Shown one piece after another: positions 42,344 through 52,000 of a stretch of 64,000 bases of DNA (position 1 is the stretch's first letter; each line of letters begins with the position of its first letter). The stretch lies in contig NZ_CP051428.1 of the NCBI RefSeq assembly GCF_012676905.1, positions 2,070,001 to 2,134,000 of the forward strand, given 5' to 3'. Below the pieces are notes generated by a model, which did not search any database, had not been told where the DNA came from, and worked only from the letters and a program-made list of their open reading frames with translations. Origin of the DNA: Paenibacillus albicereus (GTDB lineage Bacteria > Bacillota > Bacilli > Paenibacillales > Paenibacillaceae). Position numbers and translations under genes: made by a program.

Positions 42344-43338
42344 GCCTGCGAGCCGGGCGCGGCGACCGGATAAAAGAAGCCGGCCGCCGCGGCATCCACA
42401 AGCGGCACATAGCGGAGGGCGGTCGAGCCGGCCATGCGGAACGCGCCGAAGGCAGGCGCTTCGCTCCAGCGATGGAATCCGGCGGCTTGGCCGATATACA
42501 GCGCCTTGCCGCCAAACACTTCGGCGGTGTAATCAAGCGGAGTGCCCGCTTGCAGCCGCTGCAGCAGCTTCGCTTCGCTCGGCGCGGCCAGCGGCGCCTG
42601 CAGCAGCCAGGCAAGCCGCTGGAGCGGATCGTCTCCGCGGAACGAACGAGAGCTCGTCAGACGAACCGGCTTCGCCAGCGAGGCCGGTTTGTTCGGCTTC
42701 GTAACGGAAGCGTTTTCATTGTAAATGGCCGATGAAGAAGTCCTTTTCGCTGCTTGGTTCCAGTCTTTCTCCTGAATCGGCAGCAGCTCACCGCTCGTGG
42801 CATCGGCGAAGCGGATGCGGCCTTGACGGTCCTCAAGCCTCCAGACGGCAGCGAACGGCGAGGCATACTGCATGAGCGCCGTGAAATCCGCCGGACGAAG
42901 TCCTTCCTTTTCCAACCCTCGGCGCAAAGCGGATGGACGGAAAAGCGGGCTTTCGCCCGCGCCGTATTCGCCCAGCTCGACGGTTCCGTCATCCTTGGCG
43001 TTCAAGATCATATACCCGACCGGACGTCCGCCGTTCGCTTGGCGCACGTCGACAAGCCAAGCATGCGTGCCGGGGCCGAGCGGCTCGAGACGCAGCTCGG
43101 CCGACTTCCAGGCCGCGAATTCCGGCAGGCGCGACAGCTCGTCCCGCCAGCGCGAGGCCTTCGTCTCGAGGGCGGAGCGGAAGGCTCCCGCGTCGGCCTC
43201 CGAGGCGGCGAGTTGCGGCGACGTCTCGGAGGAAGCGGCTGGGGCGAGAGGAGAAGCGGCGGAGACGGCGGCCGGCAGCGCGGCGAGCGTCAAGGCGAGC
43301 AGGGCGGCCATGAGAGGCCGGAGCGAATGAAGGGCCAT
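42340..43338 (-). CDS. Secreted protein of unknown function
   Basis: This 332-residue protein has a signal peptide (LRPLMAALLALTLAALPAAV) followed by an Ala-rich linker. The body includes HAWLVDVRQANGGRPVGYM and LGEYGAGESPLF, giving beta-rich, repeat-like features, and later LDYTAEVFGGKALYIGQAAG. No catalytic motif or family is recognised. It may be an envelope or peptidase-propeptide-like protein. It is convergent with yqzE. Confidence 0.6.
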   Translation of the reverse strand: MALHSLRPLMAALLALTLAALPAAVSAASPLAPAASSETSPQLAASEADAGAFRSALETKASRWRDELSRLPEFAAWKSAELRLEPLGPGTHAWLVDVRQANGGRPVGYMILNAKDDGTVELGEYGAGESPLFRPSALRRGLEKEGLRPADFTALMQYASPFAAVWRLEDRQGRIRFADATSGELLPIQEKDWNQAAKRTSSSAIYNENASVTKPNKPASLAKPVRLTSSRSFRGDDPLQRLAWLLQAPLAAPSEAKLLQRLQAGTPLDYTAEVFGGKALYIGQAAGFHRWSEAPAFGAFRMAGSTALRYVPLVDAAAAGFFYPVAAPGSQA

Positions 43339-43482
43339 GTCCAGGGGTGCCTCCTGTCGAGTGGATTCGTTTTCGTTAGTCTACCTTGAATCGCGGGCGA
43401 AGGCTGTTGCTTGCTGTCCGAAAGGCGTTTCCCGCGCGGGGCTAATTGTGGCGGAAGGACGTCTACTTTGGCGAAAATCCGC

Positions 43483-44430
43483 TCATTCGATCCCTTCCAG
43501 ATGGAACAGGCCGCCGTTGATGGCGGAAACCGTCACCCGGGGCTCGTACTGCCAGCGGATTTCCTGGCGCCTCGTCTCGAACTGGGCGGCGATCGCGTCC
43601 CGCTGGTCTTCCTCGGCCGTTTCCAGCAGCCGGTCGTAATAGTGGGCGAGGATGTCGAGCTCCTCCTGGAGCCTGCGGCTCGCTCCTTCCGCCCAGCTGA
43701 AGTCCGCGGACCGCAGCTTTCGCTCGAGATGGCCCTCGATCAGCGACATGGCGCGGGCTGGCGTGACCCCGTTGCGCGCGGCATGGACGTTGGCGGGCAG
43801 CTTGGGCGTCAGCTTCAGGCCGGACAGGCGCTCGTGGAAGTTTTCCTGAATGTTGCCCGTCGCCAGCGAGATGCCGTAGGAATGGATCTCCTCGCGCTTC
43901 ATGTCGCAGGCGAATTCGACGCGCAGGTTGACGCCGAGCCATGCCGTATAGGCAACCGACTCGAGCGGATGGAGCGACCGGCGCTCCGGCTCCTGGAACA
44001 GGCAGACGTAGCTGCCTCCGCTGCGGGCGGCGGCGAACAGCTGGTCGAGCTTGCGCGAGCCGAAATAAAGGTCCTCGCGCGGCGTCCGGCCCTGGATCGA
44101 GCCGTGCACGAAGCCGATCGAGCGGGCGAGGGCGCTCTGCGCCGCCTGATCGAGCGAGCCCGGCTCGGCGGCCGCTTCCGCCTCGGCCTTGGCCTGGCGC
44201 AGCTGCTGCTCGTCGTAGCGCTGGCTGTCGGTGACGAACACGTACGTCATCGTTTCGGGCTCGACGCCTGCCCGGTCGACGTAGCTCCAGTAATACGGCC
44301 GGTTCGTCAGCTCGCGGTCGGCGGCGGGGGAGAGCTTGACGGTCAGATGCATCGGCGATTTCTCGACGATGCGGGAGCCGGTCGCCTCGGCATAGCGGGC
44401 GACGAAGCGCTGCACTTGCTTGTCGTTCAT
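43483..44430 (-). CDS. yqhG: YqhG family protein
   Basis: This 315-residue protein corresponds to YqhG, which in Bacillus follows the SNF2 helicase YqhH. Its N-terminus reads NDKQVQRFVARYAEATGSR and its end WQYEPRVTVSAINGGLFHLEG. A central part (ELTNRPYYWSYVDRAGVEPE) is typical. The function is unknown; its fixed link with the helicase suggests a joint role. Its start overlaps the stop of yqhH by 4 nt. Confidence 0.85.
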   Translation of the reverse strand: MNDKQVQRFVARYAEATGSRIVEKSPMHLTVKLSPAADRELTNRPYYWSYVDRAGVEPETMTYVFVTDSQRYDEQQLRQAKAEAEAAAEPGSLDQAAQSALARSIGFVHGSIQGRTPREDLYFGSRKLDQLFAAARSGGSYVCLFQEPERRSLHPLESVAYTAWLGVNLRVEFACDMKREEIHSYGISLATGNIQENFHERLSGLKLTPKLPANVHAARNGVTPARAMSLIEGHLERKLRSADFSWAEGASRRLQEELDILAHYYDRLLETAEEDQRDAIAAQFETRRQEIRWQYEPRVTVSAINGGLFHLEGIE

Positions 44431-46265
44431 GGTGCATCGACCTCCACGGGCTGGGATATGCCGTCGAGCAGACGGTTCAGCGCCTGCTTGCGCTCGGCGC
44501 GGGAAAGCTTGCGGCCGTCCTCGCCGGAGGCGGAGACGGGCCGGGCCTTCGGCGAGGCAGGCGGCTGCTCGGTCAGGCTGCGGAGCGAGCGGCCGAGATG
44601 GTCGATGCCCTCGGCGATCGCCTCGTCGTCCGGCGCTTCCAGCATGACGCGGGCGAGCCGCTGCTCCATCGATTCCTCCTGCTCGAAGCGCTCGAGGATG
44701 TGGTCGAGCTCCCCGATGACGGATTCGAACATATCGATCTTTTCATGGAGCAGGTTCACGATATGCTCCTCGATCGTGCCGAGCGTGCACAGGTTGTACA
44801 CCTGCACATCCTCGGTCTGGCCAAGACGGTGCACGCGACCGATCCGCTGCTCGACGCGCATCGGATTCCACGGCAGGTCGAAGTTGATGATGCGGCTGCA
44901 GAATTGCAAATTGATGCCTTCGCCGCCGGCTTCGGTCGCGATCATGACTTTGGCGCGGCCGCGGAACAGGTCCATCATCCAGTCCTTCTTGCCGCGTCCC
45001 ATGCCGCCTCGATAAGGGACGGCGGTGATGTCCGAACCACGGAAATATTGCAGCAGATACTCCTGCGTCGCGCGGTATTCCGTAAAGATGATGACCTTGC
45101 CGTCGCTCTCGCGCACGAGCTCCATCGCCTTTTCCGCCTTCGTGTTGGCCTTGATCTGCTTGATGACCTCGATCAGCTCCCAAATCTTGCCTCGGACGGG
45201 GGAGTCCTCCTCCGTCTTCTTGAACAGGTTGACGAGCGTGAGGAACACCGAGTCGCGGCTCGAGCACACCTCGCGCTGCAGCGTCACGAGCGAGAGCATG
45301 CTCGTCAGGCTGCCGCCGCTCTCTTCGTAGCGCTCTTTGACGAAGGCGGTGACGGCCTCGTACAGATCCATTTCTTCCTTGGACAGGCGCAGCGGCACGT
45401 TGCGCACGATCCGCTTCGTGAACTGCACGTCGCCGTCGCCGCGGCGGTTGCGGATCATGACCGAGGATAGCGCCTCCTGCAGCTGATCCTCGTTTTTGGG
45501 CATGCGCTTGCCGACGACAAAGTTGGAGGCGAACTCGCCCTGGCCGCCGAGCTGGCCCGGCTTGAGCAGCGTGATGAGGTTGTACAGCTCGTCCAGGTCG
45601 TTCTGCACCGGCGTCGCGGTCAGCAGCAGGCAGTATTTTTTGCGCAGCTGGGTGATGAACTGGTAGTTGGTCGTCTTCTTGTTCTTGAGCTTGTGCGCCT
45701 CGTCGATGATGAGCATGTCGTAGTCGGTGCTGAGCAGCAGGTCGCAATGCGGCTCGCGCTTGGCGGTGTCGATGGAGGCGACGACGACGTCATAGTTCCA
45801 CGTATGCGCGCGCTTCTGGGCGACGGCCGTGATGCCGAACTTCGTGTTCAGCTCCCGCACCCATTGCAGCACGAGCGAGGCGGGCACGAGGATGAGCGCC
45901 CGGCGCACGAGTCCCCGCACCATGTATTCCTTGAGCACGAGCCCGGCCTCGATCGTCTTGCCGAGCCCGACCTCGTCGGCCAGGATCGCCCGTCCGCCCA
46001 TGTCATGCAGCACTTTGACGGCCGTCTCGGTCTGATGCTTCATCGGCTCGAGGCCGTTCAGGAAGCGCAGGCATTGCAGCTCGTCGAAGCTCTCGATGCG
46101 CCGGGCCTGCTCCGCCTCCATCGCCAGCTGGTACAGCGTCCAATCATCCCACGGGCCGTTGCGGTCCACGCGGGCTTGCAGCTCCTCGAACCAGGATCGG
46201 TCCATCCTCAGGTCGACGAGCGGATGCAGCCGTCCCGATCCGCCTTCTTTGACGGTTCGCGTCAT
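44427..46265 (-). CDS. yqhH: SNF2-family DNA/RNA helicase YqhH
   Basis: This 612-residue superfamily-2 ATPase has Walker A DEVGLGKTIEAG (about 97-108), Walker B DEAH (189-192) and motif III LLTATPVQND. The helicase C-domain has TEYRATQEYLL, ATEAGGEGINLQFC and the arginine finger motif QRIGRVHRLGQ. It is related to RapA/HepA and presumably remodels protein-nucleic acid complexes. ATG 46265 is well placed. It forms an operon with yqhG. Confidence 0.9.
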   Translation of the reverse strand: MTRTVKEGGSGRLHPLVDLRMDRSWFEELQARVDRNGPWDDWTLYQLAMEAEQARRIESFDELQCLRFLNGLEPMKHQTETAVKVLHDMGGRAILADEVGLGKTIEAGLVLKEYMVRGLVRRALILVPASLVLQWVRELNTKFGITAVAQKRAHTWNYDVVVASIDTAKREPHCDLLLSTDYDMLIIDEAHKLKNKKTTNYQFITQLRKKYCLLLTATPVQNDLDELYNLITLLKPGQLGGQGEFASNFVVGKRMPKNEDQLQEALSSVMIRNRRGDGDVQFTKRIVRNVPLRLSKEEMDLYEAVTAFVKERYEESGGSLTSMLSLVTLQREVCSSRDSVFLTLVNLFKKTEEDSPVRGKIWELIEVIKQIKANTKAEKAMELVRESDGKVIIFTEYRATQEYLLQYFRGSDITAVPYRGGMGRGKKDWMMDLFRGRAKVMIATEAGGEGINLQFCSRIINFDLPWNPMRVEQRIGRVHRLGQTEDVQVYNLCTLGTIEEHIVNLLHEKIDMFESVIGELDHILERFEQEESMEQRLARVMLEAPDDEAIAEGIDHLGRSLRSLTEQPPASPKARPVSASGEDGRKLSRAERKQALNRLLDGISQPVEVDAP

Positions 46266-46627
46266 CTCTATCGGCCCCTCTCGTTGTCATATGACACTTA
46301 GTATGCCCAGCGCCTGGGAGTTCAATAAGGGGAAGGCGAATCGGACATCGTCCCATGCAGCTTCAGATGTCGTAGGATATCATGATGGAGACACTAGACA
46401 TGGAGTGAGACAAGCGAAGCGGGGAGAGTGCGCGCGAGAAGCCGCGAGTCTGACGCGCTCGCGTCCTCCGGTTCGACGACCATGGCGCGAGGTCGCTGGC
46501 TTCAGCCGCGACGGAATCTTGCGGGACGAAGCGTTCAAGAAAGGCCGCTATGTAAACCGAATTCGGATAAGCATCCTGCAGCAGGAGCATATTCCCGCCC
46601 GGCCTCAAGCCTAGCATGAAGCGATTC
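46266..46627. other. Gap without a supported gene
   Basis: This divergent stretch between yqhH and the second arsB has an 84-codon minus-strand reading frame without a recognisable start signal or family. It should contain the yqhH promoter. Nothing else is seen. Confidence 0.4.
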
Positions 46628-46673
46628 AGGCCGTTCGTTCCTTCGGGACGGACGGCCTTCTTTTTTGTATAAT
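46628..46673 (+). terminator. Intrinsic terminator overlapping a -10 box
   Basis: AGGCCGTTCGTTCC (46628-46641) pairs with GGGACGGACGGCCT (46645-46658) with two G-T pairs, followed by T-rich sequence. Directly after it TATAAT (46668-46673) could be the -10 of arsB. Confidence 0.65.
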
Positions 46674-46721
46674 GGAAGCCGTGCTCTCATCAGAACGGAA
46701 GACAGGGGAGAAACAGGACCT

Positions 46722-48140
46722 ATGACGGCGGCGATCGGCATTTTCATCTTTACCTTGATTCTAGTCATCTGGCAGCCGCGCGGTCTCGGCATCGGCTGGT
46801 CCGCTTCGGCGGGGGCGCTGCTGGCGCTCGCGCTCGGCGTCGTCTCGCTGCATGATGTGGCGGCAGTGACGGGCATCGTCTGGAACGCGACGCTCGCTTT
46901 CGTCGGCATCATCCTCATCTCGCTCGTGCTCGACGAGATCGGTTTTTTCGAATGGTGCGCGCTCCATATGGCAAGGTTGGCAGGCGGCAGCCGGCTGCTG
47001 CTGTTCCTGGCGGTCATCCTGCTCGGAGCGGCCGTCTCCGGCCTGTTCGCCAATGACGGCGCGGCGCTCATCATGACGCCGATCGTGCTGGCGATGGTGC
47101 GGGCGCTCGGCGGCGGAGGCCGCTTCGTGCTGGCGTTCGTCATGGCGAGCGGCTTCATTGCCGACACGGCCTCGCTCCCGCTCGTCATCAGCAACCTCGT
47201 GAACATCGTGACGGCCGACGTTTTCGGCCTGTCCTTCGGCGAGTATGCCTCGCGCATGATCGTGCCGACGCTCGTCTCCATCGGCGCGAGCCTGCTCGTG
47301 CTGGGGGCGTTCTATCGCAAGGACGTGCGCGGCCGCTACCGGACGGAGGAGGTCCGCGCGCCGGCGGACGCGATCCGGGACCTGCGGCTCTTCCGCTTGT
47401 CCTGGTACGTGATGGGCGCGCTGCTTGCCGCCTACTTCGCGAGCGACCTGCTGGAGCTGCCGGTATCGCTCGTGACGGGAGCGGCAGCGCTGGCGCTGCT
47501 CGGCGCGGCCCGCCGCAGTCCGGCCGTCTCGATCGGCAAGGTCGTGCGCGGCGCGCCATGGTCGGTCGTCGTCTTTTCGATCGGCATGTATGTCGTCGTG
47601 TACGGATTGCGGGGCGCGGGACTGACGGGCGCGCTTGGCGACGCGCTCGCCGCCGCGGCGGAACACGGGCTGCTCGCCGCCACGATGGCGACGGGCATCG
47701 CGGCCGCGCTGCTGTCCTCGGTCATGAACAACATGCCGACCGTCATGATCGACGCGCTGGCGATCCAGGAGTCCGGCGTCTCCGGCCCGATCCGCGAGGC
47801 GATGATCTACGCCAACGTCATCGGCTGCAATCTCGGGCCGAAGATGACGCCGATCGGCTCCTTGGCGACGCTGCTCTGGCTGCATGTGCTGGCGGGCAAA
47901 GGCGTGCGGATCTCCTGGGGCTACTATATCCGTGCCGGCATCCTGCTGACGGTGCCGACGCTGCTGCTCGCGCTCTTCGGGCTTTACGCCTGGCTGCTGT
48001 TCCTCTCGGGAGGATGGCTGAGCGCCGGCCTCGCGACGGCGATCGTCCTCGTCGCCGCGCTGGGGGCCGGCTGGACGGCATTCGCGCTGCTGCGGCGCAT
48101 GCGCTCCGCCTCGGAGCGGGAGGCCTCCATCGACGCTTGA
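46722..48140 (+). CDS. arsB: Arsenite efflux permease ArsB (chromosomal copy)
   Basis: This 472-residue membrane protein is very similar along its whole length to the island ArsB at 20476. It shares [51 protein letters not shown] and [17 protein letters not shown]. Its codons are far more GC-rich. It stands alone, without arsR or arsC beside it. ATG 46722 has AGGGGAG upstream; the longer frame to 46665 overlaps the promoter. It exports arsenite or antimonite. Confidence 0.9.
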   Translation: MTAAIGIFIFTLILVIWQPRGLGIGWSASAGALLALALGVVSLHDVAAVTGIVWNATLAFVGIILISLVLDEIGFFEWCALHMARLAGGSRLLLFLAVILLGAAVSGLFANDGAALIMTPIVLAMVRALGGGGRFVLAFVMASGFIADTASLPLVISNLVNIVTADVFGLSFGEYASRMIVPTLVSIGASLLVLGAFYRKDVRGRYRTEEVRAPADAIRDLRLFRLSWYVMGALLAAYFASDLLELPVSLVTGAAALALLGAARRSPAVSIGKVVRGAPWSVVVFSIGMYVVVYGLRGAGLTGALGDALAAAAEHGLLAATMATGIAAALLSSVMNNMPTVMIDALAIQESGVSGPIREAMIYANVIGCNLGPKMTPIGSLATLLWLHVLAGKGVRISWGYYIRAGILLTVPTLLLALFGLYAWLLFLSGGWLSAGLATAIVLVAALGAGWTAFALLRRMRSASEREASIDA

Positions 48141-48164
48141 ACCTTGCGGTTCGGCGTCTTTTTT
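48132..48164 (+). terminator. Terminator overlapping the end of arsB
   Basis: GACGC/GCGTC and GAACC/GGTTC build a two-part stem that includes the arsB stop codon, followed by six T (48159-48164). Confidence 0.7.
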
Positions 48165-48171
48165 CTTTTCC

Positions 48172-48200
48172 ATAAAAAAACCGCCCTGCCAAGGGCGGTT
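48172..48200 (-). terminator. Terminator of the RibD-like gene
   Basis: AACCGCCC (48179-48186) and GGGCGGTT (48193-48200) form a perfect stem. On the minus strand it is followed by a T-run. It lies 42 bp after the stop of the gene at 48243. Confidence 0.85.
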
Positions 48201-48242
48201 GATGAAGCGATCCGTTCACGTCCGTTCAGCCGGCGCTGCCGT

Positions 48243-48818
48243 TCAGCGAACGACCTCGTAATGGAGGCCGATGGCTCCGGAATCAAAGGTCTTGTTTTCG
48301 ATCAGCCGAAGACCGGTCTTCTTCTGGAGACCTCGGAACAACGGCAGGCCGCTGCCGATCAGGACAGGAGAGAACGTGAGCTTGATCTCGTCGATGAGAT
48401 CAAGACCCATCACGCAATGCGCGAACCGGGGGCTGCCCAGAATGACCATGTCCTTGCCGGACTGCTGCTTCAGGTTCAGGATCTCGTCCTTGACGTTCTC
48501 TTTGACCAGCCTCGAGTGGTTCCACTCCACCTTGTCCAGCGTCGTGGAAAACACGATCTTGGACGTCCGCTCGATCCATGCGGCGTGCTCCCGTTCATGC
48601 TCCGAGGCGGATGGGTCCGAAGGCACCGACGGCCAGTACCCGTGCATCATCTGGTACGTCCCCCGTCCCCAAAGGACCGTGTCGGCCGTGCTCAGAATTT
48701 CTTTCGCGTGCTTCTCCAGATCCGCATCGTAGGAAACCCAGCCGATGTCCATCTCGCCGCCAGGCCCTTCGACAAAACCGTCCAGCGATGCGTGCAGGAA
48801 TAGAACAAGCTTTCTCAT
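48243..48818 (-). CDS. Dihydrofolate reductase-like protein (RibD C-terminal family)
   Basis: This 191-residue protein has the RibD_C/DHFR-like fold of the YyaP/YwjB group: MRKLVLFLHASLDGFVEGP, TVLWGRGTYQMMHGYW, KDMVILGSPRFAHCV and FSPVLIGSGLPLF. The NADPH-binding GSP and GSGLPLF motifs are present; the substrate is unknown. ATG 48818 is chosen because AAAGGAG (48828-48834) gives normal spacing; ATG 48824 would be too close. It is a single-gene unit. Confidence 0.85.
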   Translation of the reverse strand: MRKLVLFLHASLDGFVEGPGGEMDIGWVSYDADLEKHAKEILSTADTVLWGRGTYQMMHGYWPSVPSDPSASEHEREHAAWIERTSKIVFSTTLDKVEWNHSRLVKENVKDEILNLKQQSGKDMVILGSPRFAHCVMGLDLIDEIKLTFSPVLIGSGLPLFRGLQKKTGLRLIENKTFDSGAIGLHYEVVR

Positions 48819-49008
48819 TCCCATTTCTCCTTTGTCCTCCGGATAGATGCAAGTCCTATGCCTTACTATACTCGAATTCCGTCCGGGCTGTTTCTTCTGG
48901 ATCGCTGTCCTGCTCGGCCCGATCGGTCTAAGGCAACCCAAGAATCTATTCTTTTTGAAGCAAGAGCTATAGTTTGCAGGGTAACCGGGAGCTGGAGCGC
49001 CTGCTATC

Positions 49009-49055
49009 ATGTAAGGGCTTACATATAAGCGGGGGAAATCATGTAAGCGGTTTAT
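49009..49055 (+). promoter_or_regulatory. Palindrome and cre-like box before the xylanase gene
   Basis: ATGTAAG-GG-CTTACAT (49009-49024) is a perfect inverted repeat, and ATGTAAGCGGTTTAT (49041-49055) repeats its left arm. The latter resembles a catabolite-response element (WTGNAANCGNWNNCW) except at the end. They lie just upstream of the start and may bring CcpA-type or specific sugar control. Confidence 0.45.
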
Positions 49056-49091
49056 CGCTGCTCGACCACCATGAAGGAGGGGTTGTCCACC

Positions 49092-52000
49092 ATGCTTTCT
49101 CTTTGGAAAAAAACAGGCCGCCGCGCGCTGGCGCTGGCGCTGGCGGCGCTGCTGCTCGCTCCGCAAGTCGGAATGCCGGGGCCGCAATCGGCCCGCGCTT
49201 CCGCAGCGACTGCGGCTGGAGCGCTCGCGGCAAGCACGAGCACGGCGACTGGGGCCGTCTATGGCTTCGAGGACGGCACGACGATGGGCTGGAGCCTGTT
49301 CAACTGCGGCTCCGGGGCTGGGGCGCTATCCGTCTCGGGCGAGCAGGCGGCGGGCGGTCAAGCTTCGCTCAAGCTTTCGAACCGCATCTCGAAGACCTGC
49401 AGTCCGAGCCTCGAGCTCAATTCGCTGCTTCAGGAGGGGCATGCGTACAAAATCTCCCTGAAGACGCGGCTCGCCGAAGGAAGCGACCAGGCGCATGTCA
49501 CGATGCGCACGACGGGCCAGAGCAACAACTACACGTGGATCATCGGCAACCATTCCGTGAGCGACGCGGGCTGGACGACGCTGTCGGTCGATTCGTACAC
49601 CCGTCCGCCGGGCTCGAGCCAGATGACGCTCTATGTCGAGACCGCAGCATCTACGGCGGACCTGTACGTCGATGACGTCGAAATCGTCGATCTGACGGCC
49701 GAACCGCAGCAGCCCTCGGAGCCGGGCGAGGCGACGGCGATCGAATTCGGCTTCGAGGACGGCACGACGATGGGCTGGGGGCCTCGCGGCGGGGAGACGG
49801 TCGCGGTCAGCTCCGAGGCGGCGCGCGCCGGAACGTACAGCATCAAGGCGTCCGGCCGCACCGAGAGCTGGAACGGGCCGAACCGCGATCTGCTCGGTCA
49901 GCTCCAGCCGTCCGTCCCCTATACGGTGACGGCGTATGTCAAGCTGGCGGCGGCTCCGCCGCAGCCGAGCACGGTGCGGCTGTCGATGGAGAACAAGGCG
50001 TCCGGAGGCGACGCGAAGTATACGACGCTGGCGTCGGCGAGCGTGTCCGGAACGGACTGGGTGCAGCTGAAGGGAACGTTCAGCTATGCCGGCGCATTGG
50101 AGACGCTCAAGCTTTACGTGGAGACGACAAGCGCGGAAGAGGCGTTTTACGTGGATGACGTGTCGATCGCCCCTCCGGCTCCGGCCTCGATCGAGAAGGA
50201 TCTGCCGAGCCTCAAGGAGGCGTATGCTCCATACTTCCGCATCGGGGCGGCGGTGACGAACGGCCAGCTCTCCGGCGTGCACAAGGAGCTGCTGGACCGG
50301 CACTACAACTCGATCGTGGCGGAGAACGTCATGAAGCCCGCCTATCTGAGCCAAGGCTACGACCGGTTCGACTGGACGGAGGCCGACGTGCTGGCGAATT
50401 ACATCCGCGCCGAGAAGCAGGCGGGACGCGACGTGAACCTGCGCTTCCATACGCTGCTCTGGCACAGCCAGGGCTCGGACTGGATGCTGCAGGACGGCAG
50501 CGGCCAGTTCCTGGCCCCGACGCCGGAAAACAAGGCGCTCGTGCTGGATCGGCTGCGCAACTACATCGCCGCCGCCGTCGAGCGGTACAAGGATGTCGTC
50601 ACCGACTGGGACGTCGTGAACGAAGTCATCGACGAGGGGCGTCCGGACGGCATGCGGGATTCGCAGTGGTACCGCATCACGGGCCTCGACTTCATCCGCA
50701 CGGCGTTCCAGACGGCGAGGGAGCATGCGCCGGACGCCAAGCTCTACATCAACGATTACGGCACGCAGAACGCGAAGAAGCGCGATTTCCTCTACGACCT
50801 CGTCGTCCGGCTGCGCGCCGAAGGCGTGCCGATCGACGGCGTCGGGCATCAGACCCACATCAACATCTCCGGCCCGTCCGTCGCCGAGATCGTCGAGTCG
50901 ATCCGCAAGTTCGGCGCAGCCGGCTTCGACAACCAGCTGACGGAGCTGGACGTGTCCGTCTATACGAACAATACCGACGTTTACCAGACCGTGCCGCAGG
51001 CGCTGCTCGACAAGCAGGGCTACCGGTACAAGGAGCTGTTCGACGCGCTCAAGAAAGTCGATGACGAAGGGAAGCGGAACGGAGCACCTGACGGATACAT
51101 CAGCAACGTGACGTTCTGGGGCATCGCCGACGACCACACGTGGCTGCATGACCGTCCGAGCGGCACGGGCCGCCAGGACGCGCCGTTCGCCTTCGACAAG
51201 TCGTACAAGGCGAAGCCCGCCTACTGGGGCATGATCGACCCGAGCCGCCTGCCGGTCGTGGGCAAGAGCGCCGTCTCGCGCCAGGGAGCTCCGGGCGGCG
51301 GCGGGATCGAGGACCTGGCATGGCGGAAAACGCCGGCTCAGAAAACCGAGGAGATCGGAACGCTGCAAGCTTCCTTCAAGACGCTGTGGGACGGCAGCCG
51401 GCTGCATGTGCAGGCCGACGTCCGCGACGCATCGGCGAGCGGCGGCGACAAGGTCGAGCTGTTCCTGAAGGACGGCGGCCCCGCGCTCGCCCGGACGGTC
51501 GCGCGCGGAAGCGGGGCGACGGCGGAGGTCGAGGGAGGATATATCGTCCAGACGACGTTCGAGCTGTCGTCTCCGCTGCAGGCCGGCGCAAAGCTGAAAT
51601 TCGACCTTCGGGTGACGGACACCGGTGTCAATGACGGCTCCGAGCAGGGCAGCAACGGCGCGATCGTCTCCTGGAGCGATCCTCGCAGCGCGCAGGAGGT
51701 CGACGATCTCGGCTACGGCGAGCTGACGCTGGCGTCGGCGGCGAAGGAGGCGAAAGCGCGCTACGGCACGCCGGTCATCGACGGCGTGGCGGAGGACGTC
51801 TGGCAGCAGGCGGAGGAGCTGTCCACCGACGTCGCCGTGGAAGGTCCGGCCGGCATGGGGGCGGTCGCCTCGTTCCGCACGCTATGGGACGAGAGCCACC
51901 TCTACGTGCATGCGTTCGTCCAGGATGCGCTTCTGAGCGATGCGAGCGTCAACGCCTGGGAGCAGGACTCCATTGAAATCTTCGTCGATCCAAACAACGG

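Noticed and set aside
46363-46617. Minus-strand 84-codon frame before the second arsB
   Set aside because: No ribosome site, no known family and no support from context.
49326-51407. Minus-strand frame of 693 codons opposite the xylanase
   Set aside because: A shadow of GC-rich codons: no ribosome site, Arg-rich composition, no domain, and the plus strand has a complete enzyme.
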